In this document: positions 18,501 to 29,793 of the stretch, in pieces | Layout of the letters: each line of letters opens with the position of its first letter | Position numbering within the stretch: position 1 is the first letter of the stretch | Assembly: GCA_007750655.1 (NCBI GenBank) | Contig: CP036290.1 | Span: 4,650,001 to 4,714,000, forward strand | DNA length: 64,000 bases | Origin: Rohdeia mirabilis | GTDB taxonomy: Bacteria > Planctomycetota > UBA1135 > GCA-002686595 | Direction: 5' to 3' | Made by a program: the position numbers and the translations under genes | The notes under the pieces: generated by a model | The model's input: the letters and a program-made list of their open reading frames with translations, nothing else | What the model was told of the DNA's origin: nothing | Databases searched by the model: none

Positions 18501-18838
18501 AACGGAATCACCGTTCCACCGCCGCTCGCGCTGGCGTCGCCCGCCGCGCCGCCCAACGCTCCACCCGCCGTGTCGCCGACGCGCGCCGCCGGCGTCAACG
18601 TGTGGTCGCCCGCACTGGCCGCCATCAGGTCGGCGCGCCGCGTATCGCTGAGCGTCAGGTCGGCGCTCGCGTGCTGCTGGACGAGCGCGATCGTGGCCGT
18701 CAGACGGTCGCGTTCGGCGCGCAGCGTGGCGCCCGATTCGGTGTCTTCGGCGAGCAGACCCTCGATGCGGGCCGCTTCGTCGGGCGTGGCCTCACCGAGC
18801 ACGTAGGCGGTGAGCAGCTGTTGGATGTCGGAGTTCAT
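15527..18838 (-). CDS. Large YfbK-type VWA protein with anti-sigma-like N-terminus
   Basis: 1103 residues. Residues 1-70 (MNSDIQQLLTAYVLGEATPD, then EAARIEGLLAED) look like the N-terminal helix bundle of membrane anti-sigma factors, without zinc ligands. One membrane helix follows (PVVSVAAGLFVVAGLGFAYVAL, ~135-160). A long Gly/Pro/Ser-rich linker contains three short LGY motifs (LEALGYRVEEP, LAELGYVADDG, LEGLGYVGAEY). The C-terminal half has the YfbK domain, a VWA domain with intact MIDAS (DTSGSMGDGN, GGTNLEAG, LSDGVGN) and DUF3520. It sits between an ECF sigma factor and a VWA paralogue, so it may tether the sigma factor while sensing an external ligand. That role is inference. Confidence 0.88.
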   Translation of the reverse strand: MNSDIQQLLTAYVLGEATPDEAARIEGLLAEDTESGATLRAERDRLTATIALVQQHASADLTLSDTRRADLMAASAGDHTLTPAARVGDTAGGALGGAAGDASASGGGTVIPFHRRPVVSVAAGLFVVAGLGFAYVALRPGGLDSVFERSAMAPQGEIADDARRDERVADSRRADRVEGEPAGGLASAHGFYGKNENAAAGLEGVSETLDAAKGELARMREVGNGSEVELFDQLEALGYRVEEPESIVLDPSSNDRDLDAPESPFNSDQWNDSIGLGGGAGGGGGTVHSISATAQGDSPEAASGGTYRGAGDTVPPGSIKALRSGGPTGGFTGNPPTPGSPAQGPVSEFGVPTTTPGPSTPSPSTRAANTSVAYDTNDGHEAGRRALAGDENDGLKVQFDMSIQVGDPDDELALLAELGYVADDGPTPVVGSSDFYLGDIDVEEDAQLERRRGAFSLGYLGDYDAMRAYEREILVSKGLEPNDTGLRRLLEGLGYVGAEYAGPVDTPELLEARWRLFGRTILEARLDAVLSNCERRPGESVQDMFFRHWGTRPYTRTADDARSTFAADVDTSSYTLARKMLDNGILPTAAQIRPEEWINYFDAELDQPTDGATFAITTELTPNPFYPNQLGEQTWFLRVGLQGKVVEDFERSGLALTFVVDTSGSMGDGNRIELVRNAMRQLLTKLDSRDALAIVAFNNTAREVLPMTSATERGRIEAAIGLLGSNGGTNLEAGLVEGYRLAAEGFDSERENRVVLLSDGVGNIGATEQGALLEKVAVQREKLIYLNTIGVGLGNHNDTLLEQLADRGDGVNDYVDTELEARRAFVENFTGAFQTIARDVKIQVEFDPTLVQQYRLIGYENRAVADRAFKDDRVDGGEVGAGHSVVALYELRGVQLAASKSTPDYELGRVAVRYKRPGNDPAAENAVEIGESIAFSDATWVFDAAPIGLRKNVLVARTAEILKRSHHAVGSSLDVLAAQIQSVANATTEEDFRAFAGLFARNRAAIGALVRPPSPVEAKLDELKHVRYSRALEAETIGEVDVERLAQLDARIAELEEDVRRLVLDGVTRRTEAPRAGAGGPAGGPPTGGPSPADPPAKEGDGR

Positions 18839-19020
18839 GACAGGTTGCCGGTGCGGTCCACCGGGTGTTCGGTTGGGTGCGGCGCTGCGATGCTCGGAAG
18901 CTGGAGTGCAGCGGTGCGCGCGAGAAGGAACGGCTCGAAGCGGCGTCGACTTGGCGCGTGCGGTCGATCCGTCGGTTGCGCCGTGTGCGCGCCCGCGGGT
19001 CGGCCCGCGCTGGCTCGCTC

Positions 19021-19686
19021 TCAGCCGCGTTGGTTGGTGCCGGCCGGAACGAGGTGCGAGAGGTCCTGGCTCAAGGCGCGCAGGCCCTCGGAGATCAGCC
19101 AGCCGACCGTCCCGACCTTCTTGCCGGTGATCTCCGCGATCTCGCGGTAGCTGCGTTCGCTGATCAGCCGCAGCACGACCACTTCGCGTTGGTCGTCGGG
19201 CAGGCGCTCGATGCCGCGTTCGACGGCGGCCCGCGTGTCGGCCTCCTCGACGCGCTCCATCCCGCCGACCGTGGCCTCGGCACCGGCCACTTCTTCCTCG
19301 CGACGTCGACGCCGCTTCTCGGTTCGCAATGAGTCCATGCAGGCGTTCCTCGTCACTCGGTGCAGCCAACTGCGCAGCTGCGCGCGCTCGCGATCCATGT
19401 CGCCGGCGACCTCTTCAGGGAGGACGGGCGGCTTCTGGGCGAGCTTCAGGAAGACCTCCTGCACCACGTCCTCGGCGCGCGCGCGGTCGCCCACCAGCCC
19501 GATGGCGTGGTGGAGCAGAGCCGCTTCGTGCGCCCGGACGAGCTCGGCGAACGCGAGTGGGTCGCGCGACGCGTGCCACCGAGCGAGGAGTTCGCCGTCG
19601 CCGGTGGCGTCGGCGAGGCCGGAACCGGACTCGTTCGAGCCGCGATCGTCGGAGTTCGCTGGCGTGGCCGTCTGGATCGAAGGCAT
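19021..19686 (-). CDS. ECF-type RNA polymerase sigma factor
   Basis: 221 residues. Region 2 is ALLHHAIGLVGDRARAEDVVQEVFLKL with RAQLRSWLHRVTRNACMDSLR, and region 4 is LPDDQREVVVLRLISERSYREIAEITGKKVGTVGWLISEGLRAL (separate motifs: LPDDQREVV, SYREIAEITG, KKVGTVGW). This is the sigma-70 family ECF arrangement without region 3. Start ATG at 19686. It is followed 182 nt on by the large VWA protein, whose N-terminus looks like an anti-sigma domain. The pair resembles planctomycete sigma/anti-sigma-VWA loci. Target promoters cannot be identified from this window. Confidence 0.93.
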   Translation of the reverse strand: MPSIQTATPANSDDRGSNESGSGLADATGDGELLARWHASRDPLAFAELVRAHEAALLHHAIGLVGDRARAEDVVQEVFLKLAQKPPVLPEEVAGDMDRERAQLRSWLHRVTRNACMDSLRTEKRRRRREEEVAGAEATVGGMERVEEADTRAAVERGIERLPDDQREVVVLRLISERSYREIAEITGKKVGTVGWLISEGLRALSQDLSHLVPAGTNQRG

Positions 19687-19851
19687 GGCGGGAGGGTCGT
19701 GGGTCGTGGCCGGGGGCGAGGTCGCAGGGCGGACCTGTGTGGCCACCGACGAGGACGGGAACGCCGATGGTCGAAGCGCTCTTGGTGGAGCGTGCCGGAA
19801 ATCGGTTGCGGGCGCTGGGCGCAGGCCCGCGCGGGCGCCACCCTGACCTCC

Positions 19852-20949
19852 ATGAGCGCAGCACCCTCCGATCCGTTCAGTGCCGGTGGCCCGTTCGACG
19901 CCGCTGGCCCGACCGTGGACCCAAACGCGGCCTCGCGGCCCGACAGCGGCCTGTTCGGCGTGGATCCCGACCCGGAAGCGTCGGCCGTGTGGGTCCTGCC
20001 GGTGCCGTTCGACGCCACGACGAGCTACCGGCCGGGTGCGCGCTTCGGCCCCGAGGCCGTGGCCCGCGCCAGCCACCAGGTCGAACTGTGGTGCCCGCTG
20101 TTCGGCGAGCCGTGGCGTCGCGGGATCGCGCTGCGCGAGGTGCCGGCCGGGATCGTCGCTGCTCAAGAAGAAGCCTTCGAGCCGGCGCGGCGGGTGGTCG
20201 AGGTCGCCGGCTACGTGGACGGCGATGCGGCGCTGCTGGCCGACCTCGAGCGCGTGAACGCCGCCGGCGAGCGCGTCAACGCGGCGGTCGAGGCCGCCAC
20301 CGTCGAGGCCCTCTCGCGCGGCAAACTGCCGGTGCTGCTCGGCGGCGACCACGCCACGCCGTTCGGTGCGCTGGCCGCGGTCTCGCGCCGCCACCCGGGC
20401 GTCGGCGTCCTGCACATCGACGCGCACGCGGACCTGCGCCTCGCGTTCGAGGGCTTCACCTGGAGCCACGCGTCGATCCTGCGCAACGCCTGCGAGCGCC
20501 TCGACGGCATCGCCAAGGTCGTGCAGATCGGCATCCGCGACACGTGCCCCGAAGAGAACGACTTCGTGGCGGCGAGCGGTGGCCGCGTCGAGCAGTTGAC
20601 CGACGAGGCCTGGGGTGCGGCGCGGCTCGCGGGTCTGTTGCCGGCCGTGACGAAGGAGTGGATCGCCAAGCTGCCCGACGAGATCTACCTGACGATGGAC
20701 GTGGACGGATTGGATCCGGTCCTGTGCCCGAACACGGGGACGCCGGTGCCGGGCGGCCTGCGTTGGGACGAGTTGAGCCTGTTGCTGACGACGCTGCGCG
20801 CGAGCGGCAAGCGGATCGTCGGGCTCGACCTGGTCGAGGTGTCACCGGGCGAGGACGGCGGGCCGACGGAGACGGACAGCTGGGATGCGAACGTGGGTGC
20901 GCGCGCGCTGTACCGGTTGATCGGGGCGGCGGTCGTGTCGCGCGGCTGA
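19852..20949 (+). CDS. speB: Ureohydrolase family protein (agmatinase-like)
   Basis: Binuclear manganese hydrolase of the arginase/agmatinase family. Metal ligands are all present: GGDHA (His), DAHADL (Asp, His, Asp) and MDVDGLDPVLCPNTGTPVPGG (two Asp). SHASILRNAC and GIRDTCPEEN are agmatinase-like substrate-loop segments. The start ATG at 19852 gives 365 residues, including a ~45-residue N-terminal extension. Likely reaction: agmatine to putrescine plus urea, feeding polyamine synthesis; guanidinobutyrase or another ureohydrolase activity is possible. It is divergent from the sigma factor and is followed by an 11-bp hairpin. Confidence 0.85.
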   Translation: MSAAPSDPFSAGGPFDAAGPTVDPNAASRPDSGLFGVDPDPEASAVWVLPVPFDATTSYRPGARFGPEAVARASHQVELWCPLFGEPWRRGIALREVPAGIVAAQEEAFEPARRVVEVAGYVDGDAALLADLERVNAAGERVNAAVEAATVEALSRGKLPVLLGGDHATPFGALAAVSRRHPGVGVLHIDAHADLRLAFEGFTWSHASILRNACERLDGIAKVVQIGIRDTCPEENDFVAASGGRVEQLTDEAWGAARLAGLLPAVTKEWIAKLPDEIYLTMDVDGLDPVLCPNTGTPVPGGLRWDELSLLLTTLRASGKRIVGLDLVEVSPGEDGGPTETDSWDANVGARALYRLIGAAVVSRG

Positions 20950-20960
20950 GCAGGTGCGCC

Positions 20961-20984
20961 GCCTCGAACCGCCCGGTTCGAGGC
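20961..20984 (+). terminator. Hairpin after the ureohydrolase gene
   Basis: GCCTCGAACCG (20961-20971) pairs perfectly with CGGTTCGAGGC (20974-20984), an 11-bp stem whose tip bases would open into a loop. It lies 11 nt past the stop codon. No T-run follows, so termination is not certain. Confidence 0.5.
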
Positions 20985-21044
20985 CATGGGCAGCGCGACG
21001 TCGCGTATCACTTGTCTCCCCCTCGCGTCCCGAACTCCTCCCCC

Positions 21045-23177
21045 ATGACTCCGCCCTTGCCGGCGCGCTCGTGTGCGCGCCGTTCTCGGTCGCAACGGCC
21101 CTCCGTCGTCGCGCTCGCCCGTCCCGCCTCGCCCGCGTGCTTCGGCGCGCTCCTCGCCGCGACCGTCGCACTCTCGCCACCGCTTCGTGCGCAGGAGCCC
21201 GCCGCCGTCGGTGAGACCGTCGTCGTCGGCCGTTCCAACGACCTGGTCGGACTCGTCGAGTCGGCAACCGTCGGCGAGGTCGGGCCCGAGGAGCTCCAGC
21301 GCCGGCCACTCCTGCGCCCCGGCGAGCTGCTCGAGACGGTGCCCGGCATCGTCATCACGCAGCACTCGGGGGCCGGCAAGGGGAACCAGTTCTTCCTGCG
21401 CGGCTTCAACCTCGACCATGGAACCGACCTGGCCGTGCGAGTGAACGGCGTCCCCTACAACCTGCGCAGCCACGGCCACGGCCAGGGCTACGTGGACCTG
21501 AACCCCCTGATCCCAGAGCTCGTCGGCAACGTGCGCTACCGGAAGGGGCCCTACTTCGCCGATGCCGGTGACTTCGCGTCGGCGGGCTCCGTCGCGATCG
21601 ACTACATGGACGAGCTCCCGTTCGGCTTCGTCCAGGTCGAGAGCGGCTCCTTCGACTTCATGCGCACCGTCGCCGGCGACACGTTCGCTCTCGACGACTC
21701 GAAGCTCACGGTCGGGATCGAGACCTACCACAACGACGGACCTTGGGTGGTCGAGGACGACTACGAGAAGCTCAGCGGCGTCGCGCGCTGGACCCACGGT
21801 GACGACCGTCGCGGCTGGCGTCTCACGGGCGAGTTCTACGACGCGGACTGGACGGCCACGGATCACATCCCGAAGCGAGCGGTGGACAGCGGCTTGATCG
21901 ACCGCTTCGGCACGCTCGACCCGACCTCGGGCGGCCTCTCGGACCGGCAGTCCCTCACGTTCGAGCACTGGTCAGAGGATGGCGCGGACCGCACGGATCT
22001 CACGGCCTACGCGTACCACTACGCGCTCGACCTCTACTCGAACTTCACCTACGTCCTCGACGACCCGGTGAACGGCGACCAGTTCCTGCAGACCGACGAG
22101 CGTACGGTCCTCGGCGTCGAGGCCGGCCGTTCGACCGCGACCGAGCTCTTCGGTGTCGACGGCGAACTGCGGTACGGCGTGCAGTCGCGCGCCGACTGGA
22201 TCGACAACGGCCTCTTTCGCACGTCGCAACGCACGATCCTGTCGACCACGCGCGAGGACGAGATCGTCGAGACGAGCATCGGCGCCTACGCGGAGAGCAC
22301 GCAGTTCTGGAACGGCTGGTTCCGCTCGACGATCGGGCTGCGCGCGGACCAGTACTTCTTCGACGTGGACTCGGACCTCGCCGCGAACTCAGGCAACGAG
22401 TCGGACGGAATCGTCAGCCCCAAGCTGTCCCTCGTGTTCGGACCTTGGGCCGACACGGAGTTCTACGTGAACGCCGGCTACGGCTTCCACAGCAACGACG
22501 CGCGCGGGACGACACTCACCGACGACCCGACCACTCCGGCGCTGGGTGACGGCACGCCCGTCGATCCGCTCGTCGAACAGCGGGGCGCGGAGATCGGAGT
22601 GCGCACGACGGCGATCGACGGCCTTCAGTCGACGCTGTCGCTCTGGTACCTCGAGAGCGACTCGGAGCTGTTGTTCGTGGGCGACGCCGGCAACACGGAG
22701 GCCAGCGGCGCGACCGAGCGTTGGGGTATCGAGTGGACCAACTTCTGGGAGGTGAACGACTGGCTCACCGCCGACCTCGACGCCGCGGCGAGCCAGGCGC
22801 GCTTCACGGACGCCGGTGACGACGATCACGTGCCGGGCGCCATCGACACCGTCGTCGCGACCGGCCTGACCGCGCGTTCCGAGGACGGTCACTACGTCGC
22901 GCTGCGCGGTCGCTTCTTCGGGCCGCGCGACCTGATCGAGGACGGTTCGGTGGAGTCGAGCTCGTCCTTCCTCGTCAACCTGCACGCTGGCTACGTGATC
23001 GACGAGCACTGGCGCGTGCGCCTGTCGGTCTTCAACCTCCTCGACAGCGACGAGAGCGACATCGAGTACTTCTACGCGTCGCGCTTGGCCGGCGAGCCGG
23101 TCGGCGGCGTCGAGGACGTCCACTTCCACCCGGCCGAGCCGTTCTCCCTGCGACTGGCGGTGACGGCGACGTTCTAG
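21045..23177 (+). CDS. TonB-dependent outer-membrane receptor
   Basis: 710 residues. A signal region is followed by the plug domain with ELLETVPGIVITQHSG and KGNQFFLRGFNLDHGTDLAV, then SHGHGQGYVDLN and YRKGPYFADAGDFASAGS. This plug wording marks a distinct receptor subgroup with a conserved SH.HGQGY segment. The barrel occupies ~200-710 and ends in LRLAVTATF, with the terminal aromatic residue. TonB/ExbBD energise transport across the outer membrane. The ligand is not shown; histidine-rich plug residues hint at a metal or chelate. No Fur or B12 control element was seen just upstream. A wider open frame begins far upstream but covers the ureohydrolase in another frame. Confidence 0.92.
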   Translation: MTPPLPARSCARRSRSQRPSVVALARPASPACFGALLAATVALSPPLRAQEPAAVGETVVVGRSNDLVGLVESATVGEVGPEELQRRPLLRPGELLETVPGIVITQHSGAGKGNQFFLRGFNLDHGTDLAVRVNGVPYNLRSHGHGQGYVDLNPLIPELVGNVRYRKGPYFADAGDFASAGSVAIDYMDELPFGFVQVESGSFDFMRTVAGDTFALDDSKLTVGIETYHNDGPWVVEDDYEKLSGVARWTHGDDRRGWRLTGEFYDADWTATDHIPKRAVDSGLIDRFGTLDPTSGGLSDRQSLTFEHWSEDGADRTDLTAYAYHYALDLYSNFTYVLDDPVNGDQFLQTDERTVLGVEAGRSTATELFGVDGELRYGVQSRADWIDNGLFRTSQRTILSTTREDEIVETSIGAYAESTQFWNGWFRSTIGLRADQYFFDVDSDLAANSGNESDGIVSPKLSLVFGPWADTEFYVNAGYGFHSNDARGTTLTDDPTTPALGDGTPVDPLVEQRGAEIGVRTTAIDGLQSTLSLWYLESDSELLFVGDAGNTEASGATERWGIEWTNFWEVNDWLTADLDAAASQARFTDAGDDDHVPGAIDTVVATGLTARSEDGHYVALRGRFFGPRDLIEDGSVESSSSFLVNLHAGYVIDEHWRVRLSVFNLLDSDESDIEYFYASRLAGEPVGGVEDVHFHPAEPFSLRLAVTATF

Positions 23178-23196
23178 AATGCGTGCGGGACCGGCC

Positions 23197-23235
23197 CGCC
23201 GGGCGCCGCACCTCGACTTCGATCGTCGCCCGGCG
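23197..23235 (+). terminator. Hairpin after the TonB receptor gene
   Basis: CGCCGGGCG (23197-23205) pairs with CGCCCGGCG (23227-23235) across 21 nt, beginning 20 nt past the receptor stop. No T-run. Confidence 0.35.
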
Positions 23236-23321
23236 CGCCGCTCCACCCGGGGAGTCGACGACCCACTCCTGGGCGGCGGCACCCCGTGCCCTCCACGTCC
23301 ACCTCTTCGAGGAATCCGACC

Positions 23322-23522
23322 ATGAAGCTCCTCCCCAAGAACGAACACGTCGTCGACCGCGCTCTGCGCGTGATCCTCGGCATCGGGTTGCTCTCGATCG
23401 CCTTCGTCGGTCCGAAGACCCCGTGGGGCTGGATCGGCGTGGTGCCGCTCCTCACCGGGCTGATCGGCAGCTGCCCGCTCTACACCCTGTTGGGCTTGAG
23501 GACCTGTCCGCTCGAGCGCTGA
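23322..23522 (+). CDS. DUF2892 (YgaP-like) small membrane protein
   Basis: 66 residues. It starts MKLLPKNEHVVDRALRVILG, where the N-x-x-x-x-D-R-x-x-R pattern is the DUF2892 hallmark, and continues with two membrane helices (ILGIGLLSIAFVG and WIGVVPLLTGLIG) and the conserved end SCPLYTLLGLRTCPLE. The two cysteines are typical of the family. In rhodanese YgaP this domain forms a membrane dimer. Here it stands alone, 144 nt after the TonB receptor. Function unknown. Confidence 0.85.
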   Translation: MKLLPKNEHVVDRALRVILGIGLLSIAFVGPKTPWGWIGVVPLLTGLIGSCPLYTLLGLRTCPLER

Positions 23523-23606
23523 GCGCCGGCCCGGCGACGGGTCGGCGACCGCACACGAGTGCGGTGGCGGCAACGAGCGGCGCGCTCCACGAGTAGCCTG
23601 TCGGCC

Positions 23607-24335
23607 GTGCTCACGAACGAGGACCCCGGGCGGCGCCCCCTGATCGGCATCAACGTCGGCGTCTACCACGACGACCGGCAGCGCGCCGAGTACCCCACTC
23701 GCTACGCCGACGCGGTGCGGCGCGCGGGCGGCCAGCCGGTCGCGATCTTCCCGAGCGCGGACGCGGACGAGTGCGCCGCGCTGGTCGCACGGCTCGACGG
23801 CCTGCTGCTCTCGGGCGGCGACGACTTCGACGCGGAGGCCCTCGGTCTCGGCGCCACGCACCCCGAGGCCTCGCCGGTGCCGCCCCTCAAGCAGAACGGC
23901 GACCTGGCCCTGGTGCGCGCGGCCTTCGCGGCGCGGCTGCCGACCCTGGGCATCTGCTACGGCATGCAGCTGATGGCCCTGGCCCGCGGCGCGACGCTGC
24001 TCCAGCACCTGCCCGAGGACCGGCCCGGCTGTCAGCAGCACTGGAAGGACGCGCGGCACCCGGTCGAGGTGGCGGCGGACTCACAGCTCGCCACCGTCGT
24101 GGGAGCGGGGGCCCTGACCACCCTGTCGCGCCACCACCAGGCGATCGATCGGCCGGGCGACGGGTGGCGGGTGGCCGCCCGGGACCACGAGGGCCTCGTG
24201 GAAGCGATCGAGGACCCCTCGCTCGGGTTCGCCATCGGCGTACAGTGGCACCCCGAACTGTCCGTGGACGACGCGACCCAGGACGACCGCCAGGCGCGGT
24301 TGTTCGAGGCGCTGGTGCGGGCCGCGCGGGGCTGA
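23607..24335 (+). CDS. Class I glutamine amidotransferase, peptidase C26 family
   Basis: Gamma-glutamyl hydrolase fold, like PuuD. The catalytic cysteine is in LGICYGMQLMAL and the His/Glu pair in VQWHPEL; the LLLSGGDDFD segment is the oxyanion-side loop typical of C26. A GTG start at 23607 gives 242 residues and places PLIGINVG near the N-terminus as in relatives; an ATG at 23559 would add 16 unlikely residues. Probable substrate is a gamma-glutamyl compound such as gamma-glutamyl-GABA. No polyamine-degradation genes adjoin it, though a ureohydrolase lies 3 kb upstream. Confidence 0.88.
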   Translation: MLTNEDPGRRPLIGINVGVYHDDRQRAEYPTRYADAVRRAGGQPVAIFPSADADECAALVARLDGLLLSGGDDFDAEALGLGATHPEASPVPPLKQNGDLALVRAAFAARLPTLGICYGMQLMALARGATLLQHLPEDRPGCQQHWKDARHPVEVAADSQLATVVGAGALTTLSRHHQAIDRPGDGWRVAARDHEGLVEAIEDPSLGFAIGVQWHPELSVDDATQDDRQARLFEALVRAARG

Positions 24336-24446
24336 ACCTCTCGACCGCTCGGGCGTTGAGCGAACTCCCCGCCCGCGGCGATGCGAACCCGCGAACCGAC
24401 CCGGTCCGAAGGCGACACCGTCGCGTCGAAGGCGTCACCATCGAGT

Positions 24447-24488
24447 CAGCACCTTCGAGACAGCACCTTCGAGACAGCACCGTCGCGA
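24447..24488 (+). repeat. Three-unit 14-nt tandem repeat in the gap before a membrane-protein gene
   Basis: CAGCACCTTCGAGA occurs at 24447-24460 and 24461-24474, then degenerates at 24475-24488 (CAGCACCGTCGCGA). Similar but looser copies of the CACC.TCG.. theme precede it from about 24415. The rest of the 277-nt gap (24336-24612) shows no gene or clear promoter. Confidence 0.8.
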
Positions 24489-24612
24489 CGTCCAGCGCTC
24501 GCGACCGCCCGCTGCGAGGCGACTCACTGCTGACCACACCGCCGCGAACCGAACCACGCCGGCCGAGACCGGCACGATCGACGAAGAGGGCCCCGCGCCC
24601 CCACCTGCCAGC

Positions 24613-26040
24613 ATGAGGAAGTTCAAGGGAGCCACCGAGGTCGGCATGGGACCGACCAACCTGAAGGGCCGCATGATCCTGATGAGCGTCGCGCTCGTCG
24701 GCATCGTGGCGGTGCTGTTCTGGATGCAGCTCTCCGGCGCGACGCAGCCCGAGCCGTCCGAAGGCCCCGGCCCCAGCTCCGGGGACGAACGCATCGTGCT
24801 GCCCGCGCTGCCCCCCGGCACCTTCGAACAGGTCGCCGACAACGAGGAACGCCAACGGGCCTTCGTCGAGGCGGACGAGCTGAAGATCGTGCGCGCCGCC
24901 GTGCGCCGGACGACCGCGGGTGCGATCGCCGACTCGGGCGCGCCGACCCTCTCGAACGCGGTGCACGCGCGTCTCGTGGCCGATCCCGATGCCCAGCGCG
25001 GCGACTGGTTCTCGGTGCGCGGGCAGATCCTCGAGATCGCGTCGATGGACACGGGCCCCGGCAGCTCCGAGACCGAGTACGTGGGCACGCTGCGGCTCGA
25101 CGGCCGCGACGAGAACGGTGGTGCGGGCGACGGAACCGACCGATTCGTGCACTTCCGCATGCTGCGCACCGACGACGCCGACCTCGCGCGCGGCGACTGG
25201 GCGCGGCTCGGCGGCGTGTTCTTCAAGGTACTCGCCGACGAGGTCGACGTGGCCGAACCCGTGGTCGCCCCCGGCCCCGGCGTCGTGCCGCCGCCGCCCG
25301 TGCGCGAGACCGCGACGGGGCCGCTCCTGGTCGGTCCGGAGATCCTGCGCTCGTTCGAGGACTTCGGCACCGTCACCGGCATCACGCAGGAGCAGTGGGA
25401 CGAGGTGCGCGACGACACGTTCAATCGCGTCACCGGCCCGAAGGATTCGATGCGCTGGCGACTGCTGGCCTGGATGCGCGACCGGCCCGAAGCCGAGATG
25501 CAGGCGGCCGCCCAAGAGGAGCTCGACGACGAGATCCTGTTCGGGATCGCCGAGAGCGGAGACCCGTACCGCGGCCGGACGTTCAAGCTGCCGGTCAGTC
25601 GCGTCCAGGCCTCGACGGCGCGAGCGGCGGGCGAGAACCCCGCGCGCCTCGACACCTACTCGATCATCTGGCTCGGCAACACGATGTGGCAGCGCAAGCC
25701 GATCATCTGCGTCCAGGTGCCCGGCGGCATCGAGGACTATCCGATCGGGCAGTACGTCACGGGCGAGCTCGTCTTCTACATGAACATCGTCTACGACACG
25801 CAGACCGAGCGACACGTGGCGCCGCTGTTCGTGGCGAAGTCGATCGACGTCTTCGTGCCCGAGCAGGACCCCACGCTGACCGTCCTGCTGTCGGTGGCGT
25901 CGGCCTTCTTCGCGGCGCTGATCCTGGCGATGTTCCTGCTGCTGCGACGCGACAAGAAGCGCAGCGAGGAACTCGCGCGGCAACTGATCGAGCGTCGACG
26001 GGCCCGCCGCGAGCAGTCCGCCGCGGGCGCGACGAGCTGA
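24613..26040 (+). CDS. Unknown membrane protein with N- and C-terminal helices
   Basis: 475 residues, not matched to a known family. An N-terminal helix (MILMSVALVGIVAVLFWMQL, ~20-40) suggests a membrane anchor. The central part holds two similar globular segments, GDWFSVRGQILEIASMD with GTLRLDGRDENGG, and GRTFKLPVSRVQAST with YPIGQYVTGELVFYM, which look like small beta-barrel (OB-like) domains. A C-terminal helix (LSVASAFFAALILAMFLLLRR) is followed by a charged coiled tail. The two helices place the middle region in the periplasm. No neighbour explains its role. Confidence 0.85.
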   Translation: MRKFKGATEVGMGPTNLKGRMILMSVALVGIVAVLFWMQLSGATQPEPSEGPGPSSGDERIVLPALPPGTFEQVADNEERQRAFVEADELKIVRAAVRRTTAGAIADSGAPTLSNAVHARLVADPDAQRGDWFSVRGQILEIASMDTGPGSSETEYVGTLRLDGRDENGGAGDGTDRFVHFRMLRTDDADLARGDWARLGGVFFKVLADEVDVAEPVVAPGPGVVPPPPVRETATGPLLVGPEILRSFEDFGTVTGITQEQWDEVRDDTFNRVTGPKDSMRWRLLAWMRDRPEAEMQAAAQEELDDEILFGIAESGDPYRGRTFKLPVSRVQASTARAAGENPARLDTYSIIWLGNTMWQRKPIICVQVPGGIEDYPIGQYVTGELVFYMNIVYDTQTERHVAPLFVAKSIDVFVPEQDPTLTVLLSVASAFFAALILAMFLLLRRDKKRSEELARQLIERRRARREQSAAGATS

Positions 26041-26430
26041 GGCGACGGGCCGAGGCCACGGACCTCGATCCGGCGGCGGCGCGGACCTCGGACCCGCGCC
26101 CGCGTCGCTGCCGGGCGAGCTCGACCCGCGGCCACCGAGCTGGCCACCACCGAGTGGACCGCCGGGAACCGGCGCTCGACCGCGGCCCGCGCGGGGCTCG
26201 GTGGCACGGACGGCCGCTGCGCGGGACCGATCCAGCGCGCACGGGCGTGGTCCGAACTCCTGGCGCGGGCACGGGGAGGCGGGCGCGTCACCACCGAGCG
26301 AGGACCGCGGTGCACGAGCGCCTCGCGAACGTCGACATGGCGGGTCCGATCTGGAACAATCCGCCCTCGACGTGACGCGCTCGAACTCCGCCAGCACGCC
26401 GAACGGCACCTGACCCGTCGGCACCGAACG

Positions 26431-26467
26431 GTCGGCCCCCCAGCCCGGGGCGCCGACGTTTTTTTTT
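26431..26467 (+). terminator. Rho-independent terminator upstream of carB
   Basis: GTCGGC (26431-26436) pairs with GCCGAC (26452-26457). After one C.C mismatch, CCCC (26438-26441) pairs with GGGG (26447-26450) around a 5-nt loop. Nine T residues follow at 26459-26467. This is the only textbook intrinsic terminator I saw in the window. It lies about 390 nt after the previous stop and 92 nt before carB, so it may close a long 3' UTR or small RNA, or attenuate carB. Confidence 0.9.
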
Positions 26468-26559
26468 GCCCGCGCGGATCTGGCGCCGTCCTCGCCAGCT
26501 TCGATCGCCTCGCCCTCGACCGCCACGCCCCTCCGCCGCGCCCCCATCCCGCCCCGCCC

Positions 26560-29785
<3,226 letters not shown>

Positions 29786-29793
<8 letters not shown>

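Noticed and set aside
19329-23177. A 1282-codon frame that could fuse ureohydrolase and TonB receptor
   Set aside because: The 5' part is a shadow of the ureohydrolase gene; the receptor has its own ATG and signal peptide at 21045.
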